From Piliocolobus tephrosceles (taxonomy: Eukaryota; Chordata; Mammalia; Primates; Cercopithecidae), in the NCBI RefSeq assembly GCF_002776525.5, contig NC_045441.1, positions 89,613,298 through 89,677,297 on the forward strand: a stretch of DNA of 64,000 nucleotides, written 5' to 3'. A program made the translations under genes and the position numbers. Of this stretch, positions 13,529 to 24,229 are shown one piece after another (position 1 is the stretch's first letter; each line of letters starts with the position of its first letter). The notes under the pieces are model-generated. The model had not been told where the DNA came from. It saw nothing but the letters and a program-made list of their open reading frames with translations, and ran no database searches.

Positions 13529-13612
13529 TGAGGCTGCAGTGAGCCATGATCGGGCCACTGCACTTCAGCCTGAGAGACAGAGTGAGAACCTATCTCTAAA
13601 AGGAAAGAAAGA
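13529..13612 (+). mobile_element. Alu right-end / FRAM fragment
   Basis: Matches the end of an Alu monomer ('gaggctgcagtgagccatgatc...ccactgcacttcagcctgagagacagagtgag') followed by a short A-rich tail. Confidence 0.75.
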
Positions 13613-13785
13613 GGCGAGGTGCAGTGTGGCTCATGCCTGTAATCCCAGTGCTTTGGAGGGCCAAGCAGGAAGATTGCTTAAGGCCATGTGAGGCCAGCCT
13701 AGGCAACATAGCAAGACTCTATCTCTACAGAAGGAAGGAAGGAGAAAGAAAGAAAGGAAAGAGAGAGAAAGAAAGAGAATGCAGC
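13613..13785 (+). mobile_element. Free left Alu monomer (FLAM-like) with GAAA tail
   Basis: Starts 'ggcgaggtgcagtgtggctcatgcctgtaatcccag' and ends after 'agactctatctctaca' with a purine simple repeat (GAAG/GAAA)n at about 13731-13778. It abuts the FRAM-like fragment head to tail. Confidence 0.75.
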
Positions 13786-14179
13786 TGTCCTCTATTAAGC
13801 CATGCACTAATGAAATTGTAAAAATATAAAACAGTACCTCTATTATTTTTTTGTTTTGGAAAATACGGTTATGTTCATTAAAACATTTTCATTAAAGCAG
13901 TTATTGTCATTTAATTTGATTAATAAATATTTTTAAATATCTACTTTGGAATTTTAATTAAAAATTAGAAATTTTATATTTCTAATATTGGTAGTTATCC
14001 ACATAAACACATATTCTTTGAAGACCCTCAATTTCTTTGAGTGTAAAGAATTCCTGAGATGTTTGAGAATAAATTATCTAGAGCCATGTTTACAGACCTT
14101 CAATAGATTCCTATAGATCTAAAGGGAAAAACCAAATTCTTAACATGGCTCCAATTTACAATATGTTACAATCTCATAG

Positions 14180-14610
14180 GCATTTATTTCTCATGTTATG
14201 TTTCCTTTTGCTTCTCTCTGTTCCTTCTCATGTTATTGTTCTCATGAGATTTATTTCTCATGTTATTGTTCCTTCTCTCTGGAATGTCCTTCCTAATTCG
14301 TCTCACCTAATTAACTCTCATCCTTCTGGTTTCAGCTTAAGCAGCACCTCCCTAGACATCTGCTCCTTTGTTTTAGCCTCCGTTGAAACCATGCTTCTGT
14401 ACTTCAGAACCTTTCCTCTTTTTATAGTTATATATTTATTGATGGAAATATTTGATTAATGGTTTTCTTCCCAATAGATAGAAAAACCATGAAACCAATA
14501 AGCACCAACGTTTTGGCTTATCATTATATTCACTCTTCCTAGCAGAGTGCTTAGCACAGAGTAGGATGGGAAATAAAATATTTGTTGGAGAATGAATAAG
14601 TGAATTAATA
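14180..14610 (+). mobile_element. L2 LINE 3' end
   Basis: Contains the L2 3' motif series: 'tctctggaatgtccttcc', 'ttcagcttaagcagcacctcc', 'agagtgcttagcacagagtagg' and 'aatatttgttggagaatgaataa'. Noncoding fossil; the open frame 14145-14459 derives from it. Confidence 0.8.
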
Positions 14611-14900
14611 CATGAATTGATATAGAGTCATATATCTTGATAGAGTCATATCTTTGTGAATTGATACAGTCATATCTATTACTTCTTTTGTCCTAAAAGT
14701 CTACAGTTGAGTAAAATTGATCTACATGCATTTCTCCATACCTCCCTTGTTACTAAGCTATCATTATATTTAACATACTTTGGGGTAAGCATCTGTACAT
14801 TTATCAGTCTGCCCATAAGACTGTTCACTCTTTAAGGGCTTTAAGGGCATGGGACTTTATTTTATTCATATCTAAATAAATGAATGTGTGATAAATTTTG

Positions 14901-14966
14901 TGTATTTTATTCATCTGTGAATAAATTTATTCATCTGTGAATAAGTACACAGATGAATAAAATACA
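14901..14966. repeat. 19-bp perfect inverted repeat (nested hairpin)
   Basis: 14901-14919 is the exact reverse complement of 14948-14966. The spacer holds a second copy of the left arm (14926-14939) that can pair with the same right arm across an 8-nt loop. It lies about 150 bp before a PCLO exon acceptor. Confidence 0.85.
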
Positions 14967-15013
14967 GTCATAAGATATTTAGCACTTAGGATGTCATAAG
15001 ATATTTAGCACTT
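14967..15013. repeat. 21-bp tandem duplication
   Basis: A 21-bp word at 14967-14987 recurs exactly at 14993-15013, 5 bp apart, directly after the inverted repeat and 107 bp before the exon at 15120. Confidence 0.85.
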
Positions 15014-15119
15014 GATAAACAGTAAATGAATGTATGAATGAATTATTGAACTAAACAGTTCATATATGGCATTACATACTTCTTTACATTTTTATTAAAT
15101 TCTCCCAGCTAAAACTCAG

Positions 15120-15243
15120 GTAATGGGAGAAATCAAGATTGCATTGAAGAAGGAAATGAAGACAGATGGTGAACAACTAATAGTTGAAATTCTCCAATGC
15201 AGAAATATTACATACAAATTTAAGTCTCCTGATCATCTACCAG
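15120..15243 (+). CDS. PCLO: Piccolo exon: start of C-terminal C2B domain
   Basis: Internal coding exon bounded by an acceptor (…AAACTCAG) and a donor (G|GTATCT). It is read from its first base as 41 codons plus one base (phase 1 out): V-MGEIKIALKKEMK... then the first C2 beta-strand 'GEQLIVEILQCRNI' and 'SPDHLP'. This is the entry to the second C2 domain of piccolo, the giant presynaptic active-zone scaffold related to RIM. I recognise the family by the RIM/piccolo-type 'MG-I-I' lead-in and C2 pattern; the precise gene name rests on memory of the piccolo C-terminus. The first Ca-binding loop has no aspartate where Ca-binding C2 domains carry one. Preceding exons are not in the window. Confidence 0.85.
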
Positions 15244-15487
15244 GTATCTAATTTTATTATAGTCATCAGTATATCTAGAATTTTTTTAGGGATGTGTCTT
15301 ATATATTCTGGAAAATGTTAACTAAAATTTGAACTATACACCAAATAGGTCAGAAAAAAGAACTGATTAACATATGTAACAAGTTGTTTTCTTTCAGTTT
15401 TTAGCTAGATATTTTAACATATGCATTAGAGTGTTATATTCATTAGACAACAGAAGGACAAATTTAAATTGCTAAGAAAATAGATTT

Positions 15488-15652
15488 ATCAGCTAGATGT
15501 GGTCGCTCCTGCCTGTAGTCCCCACTATGTAGAAGGCTAAAGTCAAAAGATCACTTGAGCCCAGTAGTTTGAGGTTAAGTGAGCTATCTGGCCACTGCAT
15601 TCCAGACTGGTGACAGAGTAAGACCCTGTCTCAAAAAAAAAAAAAAAAAAAT
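15488..15652 (+). mobile_element. Alu monomer-type SINE (FRAM/FLAM)
   Basis: Starts 'cagctagatgtggtcgctcctgcctgtagtccc' and ends 'agtaagaccctgtctcaaaa' with an A18 tail at 15634-15651. It lies in the short intron between two C2B exons of PCLO and was probably inserted without affecting splicing. Confidence 0.8.
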
Positions 15653-15810
15653 AGGCATATCTTTTAATCATTTTATGTTGTCTGAAACAAATTGTTTACA
15701 ATGCTGGCTTTGTACAAAATGTAGGAAGAACTCTCAGTATACAGTTATAATTCTTTCAATAGAAATTTATATGATTGATGGAATTTAATAGGCTGAATTC
15801 TTATTTTCAG

Positions 15811-15956
15811 ATTTATATGTGAAAATATATGTGATGAATATTTCTACCCAAAAAAAGGTGATCAAGAAAAAAACAAGAGTATGCAGACATGATCGAGAGC
15901 CTTCATTCAATGAAACTTTTCGATTCAGTCTAAGTCCTGCAGGACATTCTCTTCAG
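15811..15956 (+). CDS. PCLO: Piccolo exon: middle of C2B domain
   Basis: Internal exon with acceptor TTATTTTCAG and donor CAG|GTAAAC. The single base left by the previous exon completes a GAT (Asp) codon and the exon then reads open to its end in phase 0: 'LYVKIYVMNISTQKKVIKK' followed by 'KTRVCRHDREPSFNETFRF'. These are classic C2 features: the 'DLYVKIYV' strand (equivalent of SDPYVKVYL), the polybasic strand (KKVIKKKTR), and the 'PSFNETFRF' strand. The Asp before LYV is the one canonical loop-1 acid kept. The lysine-rich beta-4 strand suggests anionic lipid or protein contact, known for C2B domains in general. Confidence 0.88.
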
Positions 15957-16429
15957 GTAAACTCTGTATTATGTAGTTGATATGTAAAACTTCTCATTCA
16001 TGTTGTATTTATTTTTATTCCATTATTCAATATTTATATACTGATCATACACTATATGACATTTGAGAAGTTAATTATTTTTTAGCAGTATCTCCCCAGG
16101 AGTCTTTTAGAATTCCACAGCCCATTCACCTCATACAATCAGCTGCCAAGCCTTCTCTACTCTGTCTGCAGAGTTTATTTTACATAGATTCCTCTTATTT
16201 CCATGCTCACTGCCACTAAACCTTTTTGGGTCCCCATCTTTGTTATTCAAATCATTTCATCTGTTTACCTGGCCAATTGTAATTTATGTCTTATCCCTTT
16301 AGTTCATTTCATCACAGCACTGCCAGAGTTACCTTTTAAAACCCTAGTTAGTTTACATTAAAGTTGTTAGTTTACATTAAAGGTCTTCAATTATCTTGAA
16401 TCATTATCTTGAATCATTCAGAGTCCTCC

Positions 16430-16850
16430 AAAGTGAGTTTTAATTGGATTGACTTAGTCTCAGCTCCTTGGACACTTTTCCACTCAATACTCCAGTCACA
16501 ACAGACTCTCTTCAGGTCATGTTAAGCCTCCAATCCTTTGCTCATATTTTTCCGCCCTTCAAAGCTCCCTTTTCCAACTCCCACCATCTATCACAATACT
16601 CCACATCTTTCATCTCTCCTTACTGATGACCCTGGGTATAATTCATCATACTGTATTCACAAAACATTTTGCTTCTATTATTAGGCTACCAATTCCAGTC
16701 TGTCTTATAACAACAATATCTGTACTTATCTGTCACTGCTTCTATGCTACCAGTTTCTCTAGGGCAAGGCCTAATTTTCATTGCCTACAGCCTACACAAT
16801 GCTTTGCACATAGTAGGTCTTCAGGAGATATAGAGACAAGGAATGAAAGT
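16430..16850 (+). mobile_element. L2 LINE 3' end
   Basis: Old L2 pattern inside the last PCLO intron: 'agagtcctccaaagtgag...ctcagctccttggacacttttcc', 'cagtttctctagggcaaggcctaatttt' and 'caatgctttgcacatagtaggtcttcagg'. The short open frame 16626-16886 is derived from it. Confidence 0.7.
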
Positions 16851-17908
16851 AGAAATGGGGGAATGAGAAAAGAGAAAAAAATGTAGGAAGAAACCATGGT
16901 ACAGGAAATTAAAGGTTTGAATTAGAGACAAAGATAAAAGATATTACAAAGCAAAAATATATTGAGAAGATTAACTGATATTAGACTAGAAAGGAATAAA
17001 GAAACAATGACACTCTGAAGTCTGTGTCAACAAATGTATTATTTCACAGAGATTACGTAGCCAGGGGATTTGGAATAGAGAAAGATCAAAAGTTTTTCTG
17101 AAATGAATTTGATAAGAAGGCAGAGATTCAAGTGAAAATAAACAATGTCATTTGAAATCCCTGAATCAGAAATCAGAAGAGACAGTCATATCTGGAAGTA
17201 CAAATTTTGAAGTCAGAAGCATAAAAGTTAAGTTTTAGCCAGGAATAAGGGTAAATTATATAACCAAAGGAGATTCTGAAGAGAAAAAGGAATACAATTA
17301 CAAGGATTAATGCTTAGCTCCATTGAATGCTCTCTACCTTTCCTTCAACTCATCTTTAAAATGAAAAAAAAAAATTCTTTAGTTTGAGACCCTTGTGATA
17401 AGTTCTGCATATGACTTCAAAAAATAGTTTGGAAGTACATACTGTAGTAAAATCATCAGAAAATTTAATACTAAATAAAAGCAATGCCCTGTGAAGTTAT
17501 ATTTATTTATTCAGAATTCAGATAATCTTTTATTTGATTTGGCTTTGTGTAAACTAGTAAAAAATTATTTGGCAAAGTTATTTTGTGAAACTTTCCATCA
17601 ATTTAAGCATAAACTTAGAATTAGCTGGTTATACATTTCTTACCTAGTATTCTCATTTTCTTCAGAATGTGTCTTTGCCTTTGCAGAATAATACAAATGT
17701 TGATGTGAATTAATTTATATTACATGCAAATCTTTTGAGAACACCTTGATTATTAGTTCTCCTGCAAGTATATCTGCTACTTCTACTCAGCATCACCCTC
17801 TTTTGTGCTATGTTTTTTGATGATTAAGTGTTCTTAAAAGAGGTTGAAAACTGTACACATATGTATGTATATAAATTAAATATGTTTATTTTTGACTGTT
17901 TTTTCTAG

Positions 17909-18049
17909 ATTTTACTTTTCTCCAATGGAGGGAAGTTTATGAAAAAGACCTTGATTGGTGAAGCCTGTATCTGGCTTGACAAAGTGGATCTCAGAAAAAG
18001 AATAGTCAATTGGCACAAACTTTTGGTCAGTCCTACTCAAACGCATTGA
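17909..18049 (+). CDS. PCLO: Piccolo last coding exon: C2B end and stop
   Basis: Acceptor TTTTTTCTAG at 17899-17908, then 46 codons and TGA at 18047-18049, in phase 0 with the preceding exon. It supplies the final C2 strands: 'ILLFSNGGKFMKKTLIGEA', 'CIWLDKVDL' and 'IVNWHKLL', ending '…SPTQTH'. The three exons together encode 136 residues, the usual size of one C2 domain. In the third loop, where Ca-binding C2 domains have D-x-D, the sequence reads S-N-G-G, so calcium coordination is not expected. This domain is found only in the long piccolo isoform; here it acts at the presynaptic cytomatrix. Conservation of all three exons despite the surrounding fossil repeats indicates a live gene. Confidence 0.88.
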   Translation: MLLFSNGGKFMKKTLIGEACIWLDKVDLRKRIVNWHKLLVSPTQTH

Positions 18050-19399
18050 AGAAACATGTCTTCTCAGGGTATAGAAACTGCTCTAAATAGCCTCACATCA
18101 AGACTACATTTGGAAACTAAGCTAAGTTTTGAAAGGCAAACGTAAGAATGGGAACAACAGGCAAAAACATGCTTAACACCTTGTACATTTATTGTTGTGT
18201 ATCACACAAAGATATTCAATTGAAAAAGTTCACATATTGAAAATAAAAAGGAATGGAGTTCTGAGACCTTGAATTTCCCATGGCTGTGAAGAGAAACTGT
18301 GAAACAAATTTTGATTACTTAAGGCAAAAATCTTTGAGCAGAGTTGAGCTATAGCTTAAGACAGAGGCTCAAAGATTAATGTGGTTTCCATATAGCACAA
18401 AGGTAACTCTTTATGCAAAGAAGCCTTGGTTGAAAGGAAAGAACTGATGTGACAAATCTCAGTTTTCAAAACTTCAAAAATCTTCCTTCATCATCTTCTA
18501 TTCAGACAACCAGATGCTTTCAGATTCGGACATAAGATATGCCTACAATATGTGTCCAGGACTGGAAGTGAGGTGGCTACTTTCTTAGGGAAAATGGAAC
18601 AGGAGATGTACAAATTATGCCTTTTAGGCCATATCTTACCAGTTTTCTCTCTGTCTAAATGTTACAAGGGTATACAACACTGACTTTGGAATCCATGTGG
18701 TAAAAGCACATTTGTTTCAGTGTAACTTGAAATAATGTAGAGTGAAGATAATACTAGGTAAAAATAAAGTTGAATTTATCTAGAAATAAAACTGTGACTG
18801 GCTAACAAAGAAGAATGTTGTCCCATAAAATATTGGAATTTTTGTTGAAACCATCAAAATCTTCATAATTTACCATTAAGCCAAGACATCTTCAATCTAT
18901 GTACCAAAGGACCTAGAGTAAACTGATATGTTCTAGGAAGCATGATAACTTACTCTTTGTGAAACTGCAAATAAATGTATTATCCTGCACATTTCCTTTC
19001 TCTTGCGTAATGCATTGACAGAGAAGGAAAATTCTTTCTCTGGCAAATGAACTATATTAATCTTGTGATACTGATTAATTAAATGGATATCATTTCCTCA
19101 TTTCATAATATTTTACCCTTTTTTTCCCTTAATGAGTTAATTCATTTACTGATTGTATCATGAAAACATGACACTAAATGAGTTCTCTCTAGTGCTCTAT
19201 TTTCTTACTTTAGTGACAATATCACAGTGATCAAGTTCATCAATGTTGGTAAAATATGTGAAAAGTCAACATTTACCTGAGATTAAAATATACTTTGAGC
19301 TATTATAATAATAATGAATAAAACAACTAATGTCCAAGTCTTAAAATCAAGCACCCTATTCTCTATTAGCATTATTAATTAAGGAAGTAATGTCAAAGT

Positions 19400-19610
19400 T
19401 GTGGAAAACACACTCAGCAGGGAATAAAAGCCTGTGTTCTGGTCTTAGTTCTGCCACTGACTATGTCACCTTGCACATGTCACTTAAACTCACTTTACCC
19501 CAGTTTTCTTATCTGTAGGATAAAAATAATTATATATCCTTAACCTTCCAAATGAGATGTTGTGATGATAAATCAATGATCCATGAGAGATGAAAGCACA
19601 TTTCCAAATA
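19400..19610 (+). mobile_element. MIR SINE within the PCLO 3' UTR
   Basis: Typical MIR wording: 'cctgtgttctggtcttagttctgccactgac', 'gtcacttaaactcactttaccccagttttcttatctgtaggataaaaataat' and 'gagatgttgtgatgataaa'. Sense orientation. Confidence 0.85.
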
Positions 19611-20015
19611 TAGTTTTATATACGGAAGTGAGGAATAATTATTACATAGCTTTTTAATTCTCAAATTTTATATGTGGAAAACATCATCTAAACCAATGGC
19701 AAGGATTGACATGGATAAAAGCAGTAAATTAGCTGCAAAACTTATTTTTTATTTAAAATATAAACTTTAACCTGAATAAAGGTGAAGAATCACATGAAAA
19801 AGATTTGCAAATTTTGTTATCCTCAATTAAATGAATAATGCTGGTCTTACCCAATTCCTACATTCTACCCAAAATAAATAAATCAAATTGCTTCTCAGAG
19901 CATTCTGAGCTTAAAACTTTCTGCTTTATTTAATGGTGAAGTGTTAGTGGGATTAGAGAAACCCATCTCTAGATATTGGTTGGATATTGAATTTTCTCAT
20001 TTTTAAAGAAATGAG

Positions 20016-20034
20016 TTATATATATATATATATA
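20016..20034. repeat. (TA)n microsatellite
   Basis: Nineteen bases of alternating T and A, self-complementary, inside the PCLO 3' UTR. Confidence 0.9.
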
Positions 20035-20844
20035 ACTTCAGAATATAAATTCACTCTTCCCCAAACTGAGAAAGATAACCATAACTTTTCTTCCCTCTAT
20101 TTTTTAATCCCCCTCCACTGACAATACAATGTCATTTACCATTGACATTGCTCTAAAATGAGCACGGGAGAGTGGAATCATCAAAAACATTATATTACTA
20201 GTATTTTATTTTTAGAAACTATTAGATCTGCTGATGGTTGCCATGGATATTTCCAGCAGAAACTAGCACTTGAAGAAGCCTATAATCATCACTCATAATT
20301 GGGGAAGAAAAGGTCCAAGAAGATCTCCTTCTGACATAAAAAGGCTCTGATATTTGCCCTTGAAAGAAAACCCTGACTCATCTCTGATCCTCTTTTGCAG
20401 CCACTCATATCCAGAGGTATGCATGAGAGTTTGTATGACCAGTTACTTTCTTCATTCCACTTGCAATTTCTTTTAGAATAATATAAATGGAGGGATCACC
20501 AAAACAAAGATTATCTCTTTGGTAGCTATTTAACCTGAAAGAGTAGGAGTCCTTCCATTATAAAAGCCCCTCCGTTCCAAGGAACTAGTGATGGGGCTAG
20601 GTCAATCAGCAGAGCTGACAACAGGGCTTCTTTTTGTGCACCAGCATTCCCCTTCAGAGAGCATAAGATCCTGCCAGTGTGCCAAGTTTGAAGCTGACCA
20701 AACTTCTAGGTTGTACTGGAATTATTCTATGCAACACTGATCCTTATATGAATGCGTTTCTTCTGAATGATGTCGATTACCCTTCTAACAACAAAACTGT
20801 TTCTTTTTTATTGCAAATAGGGCTCTTGGTGTTTTTTACTTTTT

Positions 20845-20852
20845 TGTACATA
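20845..20852 (+). promoter_or_regulatory. Candidate Pumilio response element in 3' UTR
   Basis: Exact TGTACATA, matching UGUANAUA. Function is inferred from the motif and its position in a neuronal 3' UTR. Confidence 0.4.
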
Positions 20853-21973
20853 TCACAGTACATGGTTTTTCACTCTTTAGTTTATTTCATTTTATTGGAA
20901 TTAACTTTTTTTTATTCTAATACTGACAGAGTTTGTAATCTCTATATAATACGTAATTACTCCAATTACAGAACTTTTACCTTGAAGAGCATCTCAATTT
21001 TTCCCACAATTTCATTGAGTCCTCAGAGACCGATGTTGCTTCTTGGTTTAAAAATTGGTCCTAAGGAAACTTTCAGCTGTAGAAACAAAAGCACAGAGTG
21101 AATTTTTACAAAAGACAGGGAATATAGAATAGTCATTACAGACACAAATAACCCTAGTAGCAAGAAGTTGGTGTTTTCCCTGTTTTTACTTAAGATTAAG
21201 GAGATTTTTGGTGACTCTGAACTCTTCATTTATATTTCAGTTTAAAATATCAAGACTAAGGGGCATCAATTGTCTTTATTCCTTAATATTGCCCATATTT
21301 TAACAAATTACACTAATTAAATGCATATTTTCAGCATACCAGTGGAATTAATTTTGTGGATCACACACATTTAAATAGTCATATTGTGGGACTATTATAG
21401 CTGGTAACCAGCTGATATTGATTCTTATTATAGGAACGACTGTAATGATAGTGGTGGTAGCAGTAGTGATATTAGCGGTGGTGGTGATGTGAAGTAAAAT
21501 AAAATTATATATTATATTGTGCCCAATTTATTAGAAATTATTTGATCAATGCTTCATTTCATCAAAATATCATAAAGATGTTTATAGTATTTTTTTACTT
21601 TATTATTTAAATCATAACAATATTTTTAAAAACTTATTTTCATTGCTACAATGTCAAATATTCCAAAATCAGCCAACTACAGCTATGTATGTGTTATGTG
21701 TGACAGAAGTGATCTTCCTTCCCTCTTTTTGAGCTTGAAATGAAAGTGAAAGAAGACTCAATGAATAATTATGAGCTATTTATTTAATAATTACTTACCT
21801 TGGGTGTAATACAATAATGAATGAGTGAAACAAATATTCTCATTGAATATGATACAGTGCTGTTTTCTGTATGTTTCATGTTCTACTATTAAAGGTATCC
21901 ATTAAGCCAAAATCATTTAATCAAATTCTTTATCTGATAGGCAGATTGAGAGCATTTTCTTAATTCATTACCT

Positions 21974-21981
21974 TGTACATA
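21974..21981 (+). promoter_or_regulatory. Second candidate Pumilio response element
   Basis: Second exact TGTACATA in the same 3' UTR, about 1.1 kb after the first. Confidence 0.4.
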
Positions 21982-22533
21982 AGTATACATTTGGTAAAGT
22001 AGACCAAGTTGAAATGTTCATTTCATTTGGCATTCAGCATGTGAATATGATTATTGTTTGATTGTGTCTGTATATTTGTTAGGTGACGTGCTCAGGTGCT
22101 CCCACTACTGATTAATGTGTGTGCTAATATCCTAACAACACATATGAGGTTTAAGAAAAAATTTTCTTGTCTGAAAACATAAACACCTTAATAAAACTGA
22201 TTTTGAAATAAAAACTAAAGTACTTGAAGATATGTCTTGTTTCTGACTATATGTTGCATGCCATGTTGGTGATTTGCTAATGTGTTTTTTTGTTTTACCC
22301 AAATCCCTTTGGAAAATCTAATAGACAAATGCAAATTCTTGGACTAAGGACTGTATAAATTGACCTGAAAATAACATGAGAGTTGTATTAAAAAAAAAAA
22401 AAAAAGTGCTTGTAAATCCATCTTGAGTTTTACTTTATGTAAAAATACGTCTTGGTTTTGTGATTGTATACGAGATGTATCTTGATAACTTATGTAAATT
22501 GTGCCGTATAAAGGCTGTTGCCTCAGCCTTACT

Positions 22534-22539
22534 AATAAA
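22534..22539 (+). terminator. PCLO: Probable distal PCLO polyadenylation signal
   Basis: AATAAA followed about 20 bases later by TTTGACTTCTTGTGTTTGTC, a GU/U-rich downstream element. It is the last signal before sequence changes character; I infer cleavage near 22555. Confidence 0.65.
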
Positions 22540-22555
22540 TATTGAAAATATCACC

Positions 22556-24229
22556 TTTGACTTCTTGTGTTTGTCAACTTGATAAATTCATCCTTAATAT
22601 AAAGATAAAACTTTTCAGGACATCTTCTCTGAAAATTGTATTGTATATATATTCACTCGCCCAGTTTTAAAATTGTATTGTAAATATAGCAGAGTCACAG
22701 AAAACAGAATTAAACAAATGCATAGCTTCATAAATGATCGGATGTCAGACATTCTTATAACCACCACCCAGGCCAAAAAATTGAACTTTGCCCGCCATCT
22801 CATAAGTCTTCCATTTAACCCATCTCTATCAAAACTCACTCCCACCCTTCTAAATGTAACACTATCCTGATTTAATGATAACAATTTCTTGATTTATCAC
22901 TCACACAGCCCACAAAACACTAGTGTAGTTGTCATGTTCTATTTTTAATATTTTTCTAAGCGTCTTTTAATTTATATATTCTCCTACCCCTTCCTTCTTT
23001 TTCAGTGAGTCTCTTAAAAAAAACAAAACTAAGCAAAACAAAAAACTTGGTCTTTGCACCTGTAAGATTCCTTGCAAACTGGGTTTTGCTCATTGCATGC
23101 TATAGTGTAGTTAACAAGTTTCTCTGCCTCTGCGTTACTTGTACATTGGTATTTTTTTCTATATGCTTGGTCCAAATCATGTTCAATTTCTCTGTCACAG
23201 GTTGGTCTTGTATTCCTGTACTGGGAGGCACATATGTCTGATGGTCTCTTACTTTGTCCTGCTTGTGGCCACTGATGCTGAATCCCTAAAATATATTTAT
23301 TAATTAATTAAATGTTGCAAAATGATAATATTCTATATCAATCATTATTTCTTCTTGAAATATTTAGAAAAAGATAAACCTCTTTTGAGTCAATATTTGG
23401 TTACCCCATGGTATAGTTTGTACAAGAAATCTACGATAAAGGCAGAGAAAGCTGGACAATTTCCCTTTATCCATTTACCATATTTCAAATAATAGATAGT
23501 TCCCTACCATCGTCCAAAAATAACGAATTCCTTTTCGTTTTTACTTTTAATGTCATTATAAAACCAAAGATTGAAACATATTTGATATAATTATTTGAAG
23601 CTATTATTCATATTAATGCTCAGATTTACCCTTTTTGGCCAGTTAAGGCATGTCTGAGGGGGCTTACATGTTTACTACATTCTTTGATACTCTCTTGCCA
23701 TAACAAGTAAGTTATCTATCATTTTTTAAACTTAAAACAGTGTAAAAAACTAGTTGCTTTAAATTTTTATTTTTTATCTATTCATCTCTCTGCAATAATT
23801 AAATTTAGGAATATATTGACACTGATTGATCAAATTTTATGTAATATACTTCTGGTAAACTTTTAAGGGCATTCTTAGGTGAAGTATATCTTGGAGGTTT
23901 TTTTAAGATAATGCCAGGTCTAAAGAGTTATAAATACATGAATGATTACAAAGTTCAGGTTTTTGACTATTTATTTTCCAGGTATTAAAAGCTGAAAATG
24001 CCTCAAACTACAGTCTACATACAGATCTTGAAGACTGAGACAAAATAATTATCTATTAAAAGATAGTGATAAAACTATAATTGCAAAAATGTTGAAATCT
24101 TTCCTTCTTGTGTAACAACTCCAAACAAATTTATTTTTTTTAATTTTGTCATTTTTACTTTTTTGTATTATATTTTTCATTTTATTATTTATGAAATGAA
24201 GGAAGAATTTCATGGATTATTTATAAGAA
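22556..24229. other. Intergenic, no gene recognised
   Basis: AT-rich. 22620-23300 has the feel of old interspersed repeat (for example 'ccaccacccaggccaaaaaattgaactttgcc' and 'gcatgctatagtgtagttaac...tgtacattgg'), but I could not assign a family. Short open frames on both strands here show no protein similarity. Confidence 0.4.

Larger units (their letters stand above)
18050..22555 (+). other. PCLO: PCLO 3' untranslated region
   Basis: About 4.5 kb of AT-rich sequence between the stop codon and the last good polyadenylation signal. Other AATAAA words occur (near 18242, 18761, 18970, 19317, 19873, 22190), so shorter transcripts are possible. It contains a MIR SINE (19400-19610), a (TA)n palindrome (20016-20034), two exact Pumilio-type TGTANATA words (20845-20852, 21974-21981) and several ATTTA words (for example near 21777). 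The open frame 20679-21101 has no recognisable content. Extent is inferred from signals, not from transcript data. Confidence 0.7.

Noticed and set aside
14145..14459. 104-codon open frame near PCLO exons
   Set aside because: Falls inside an L2 fossil and is not joined by splice sites.
20679..21101. 140-codon open frame, hydrophobic
   Set aside because: Lies in the inferred PCLO 3' UTR, AT-rich, no domain, no Kozak context; phenylalanine and leucine come from T-richness.
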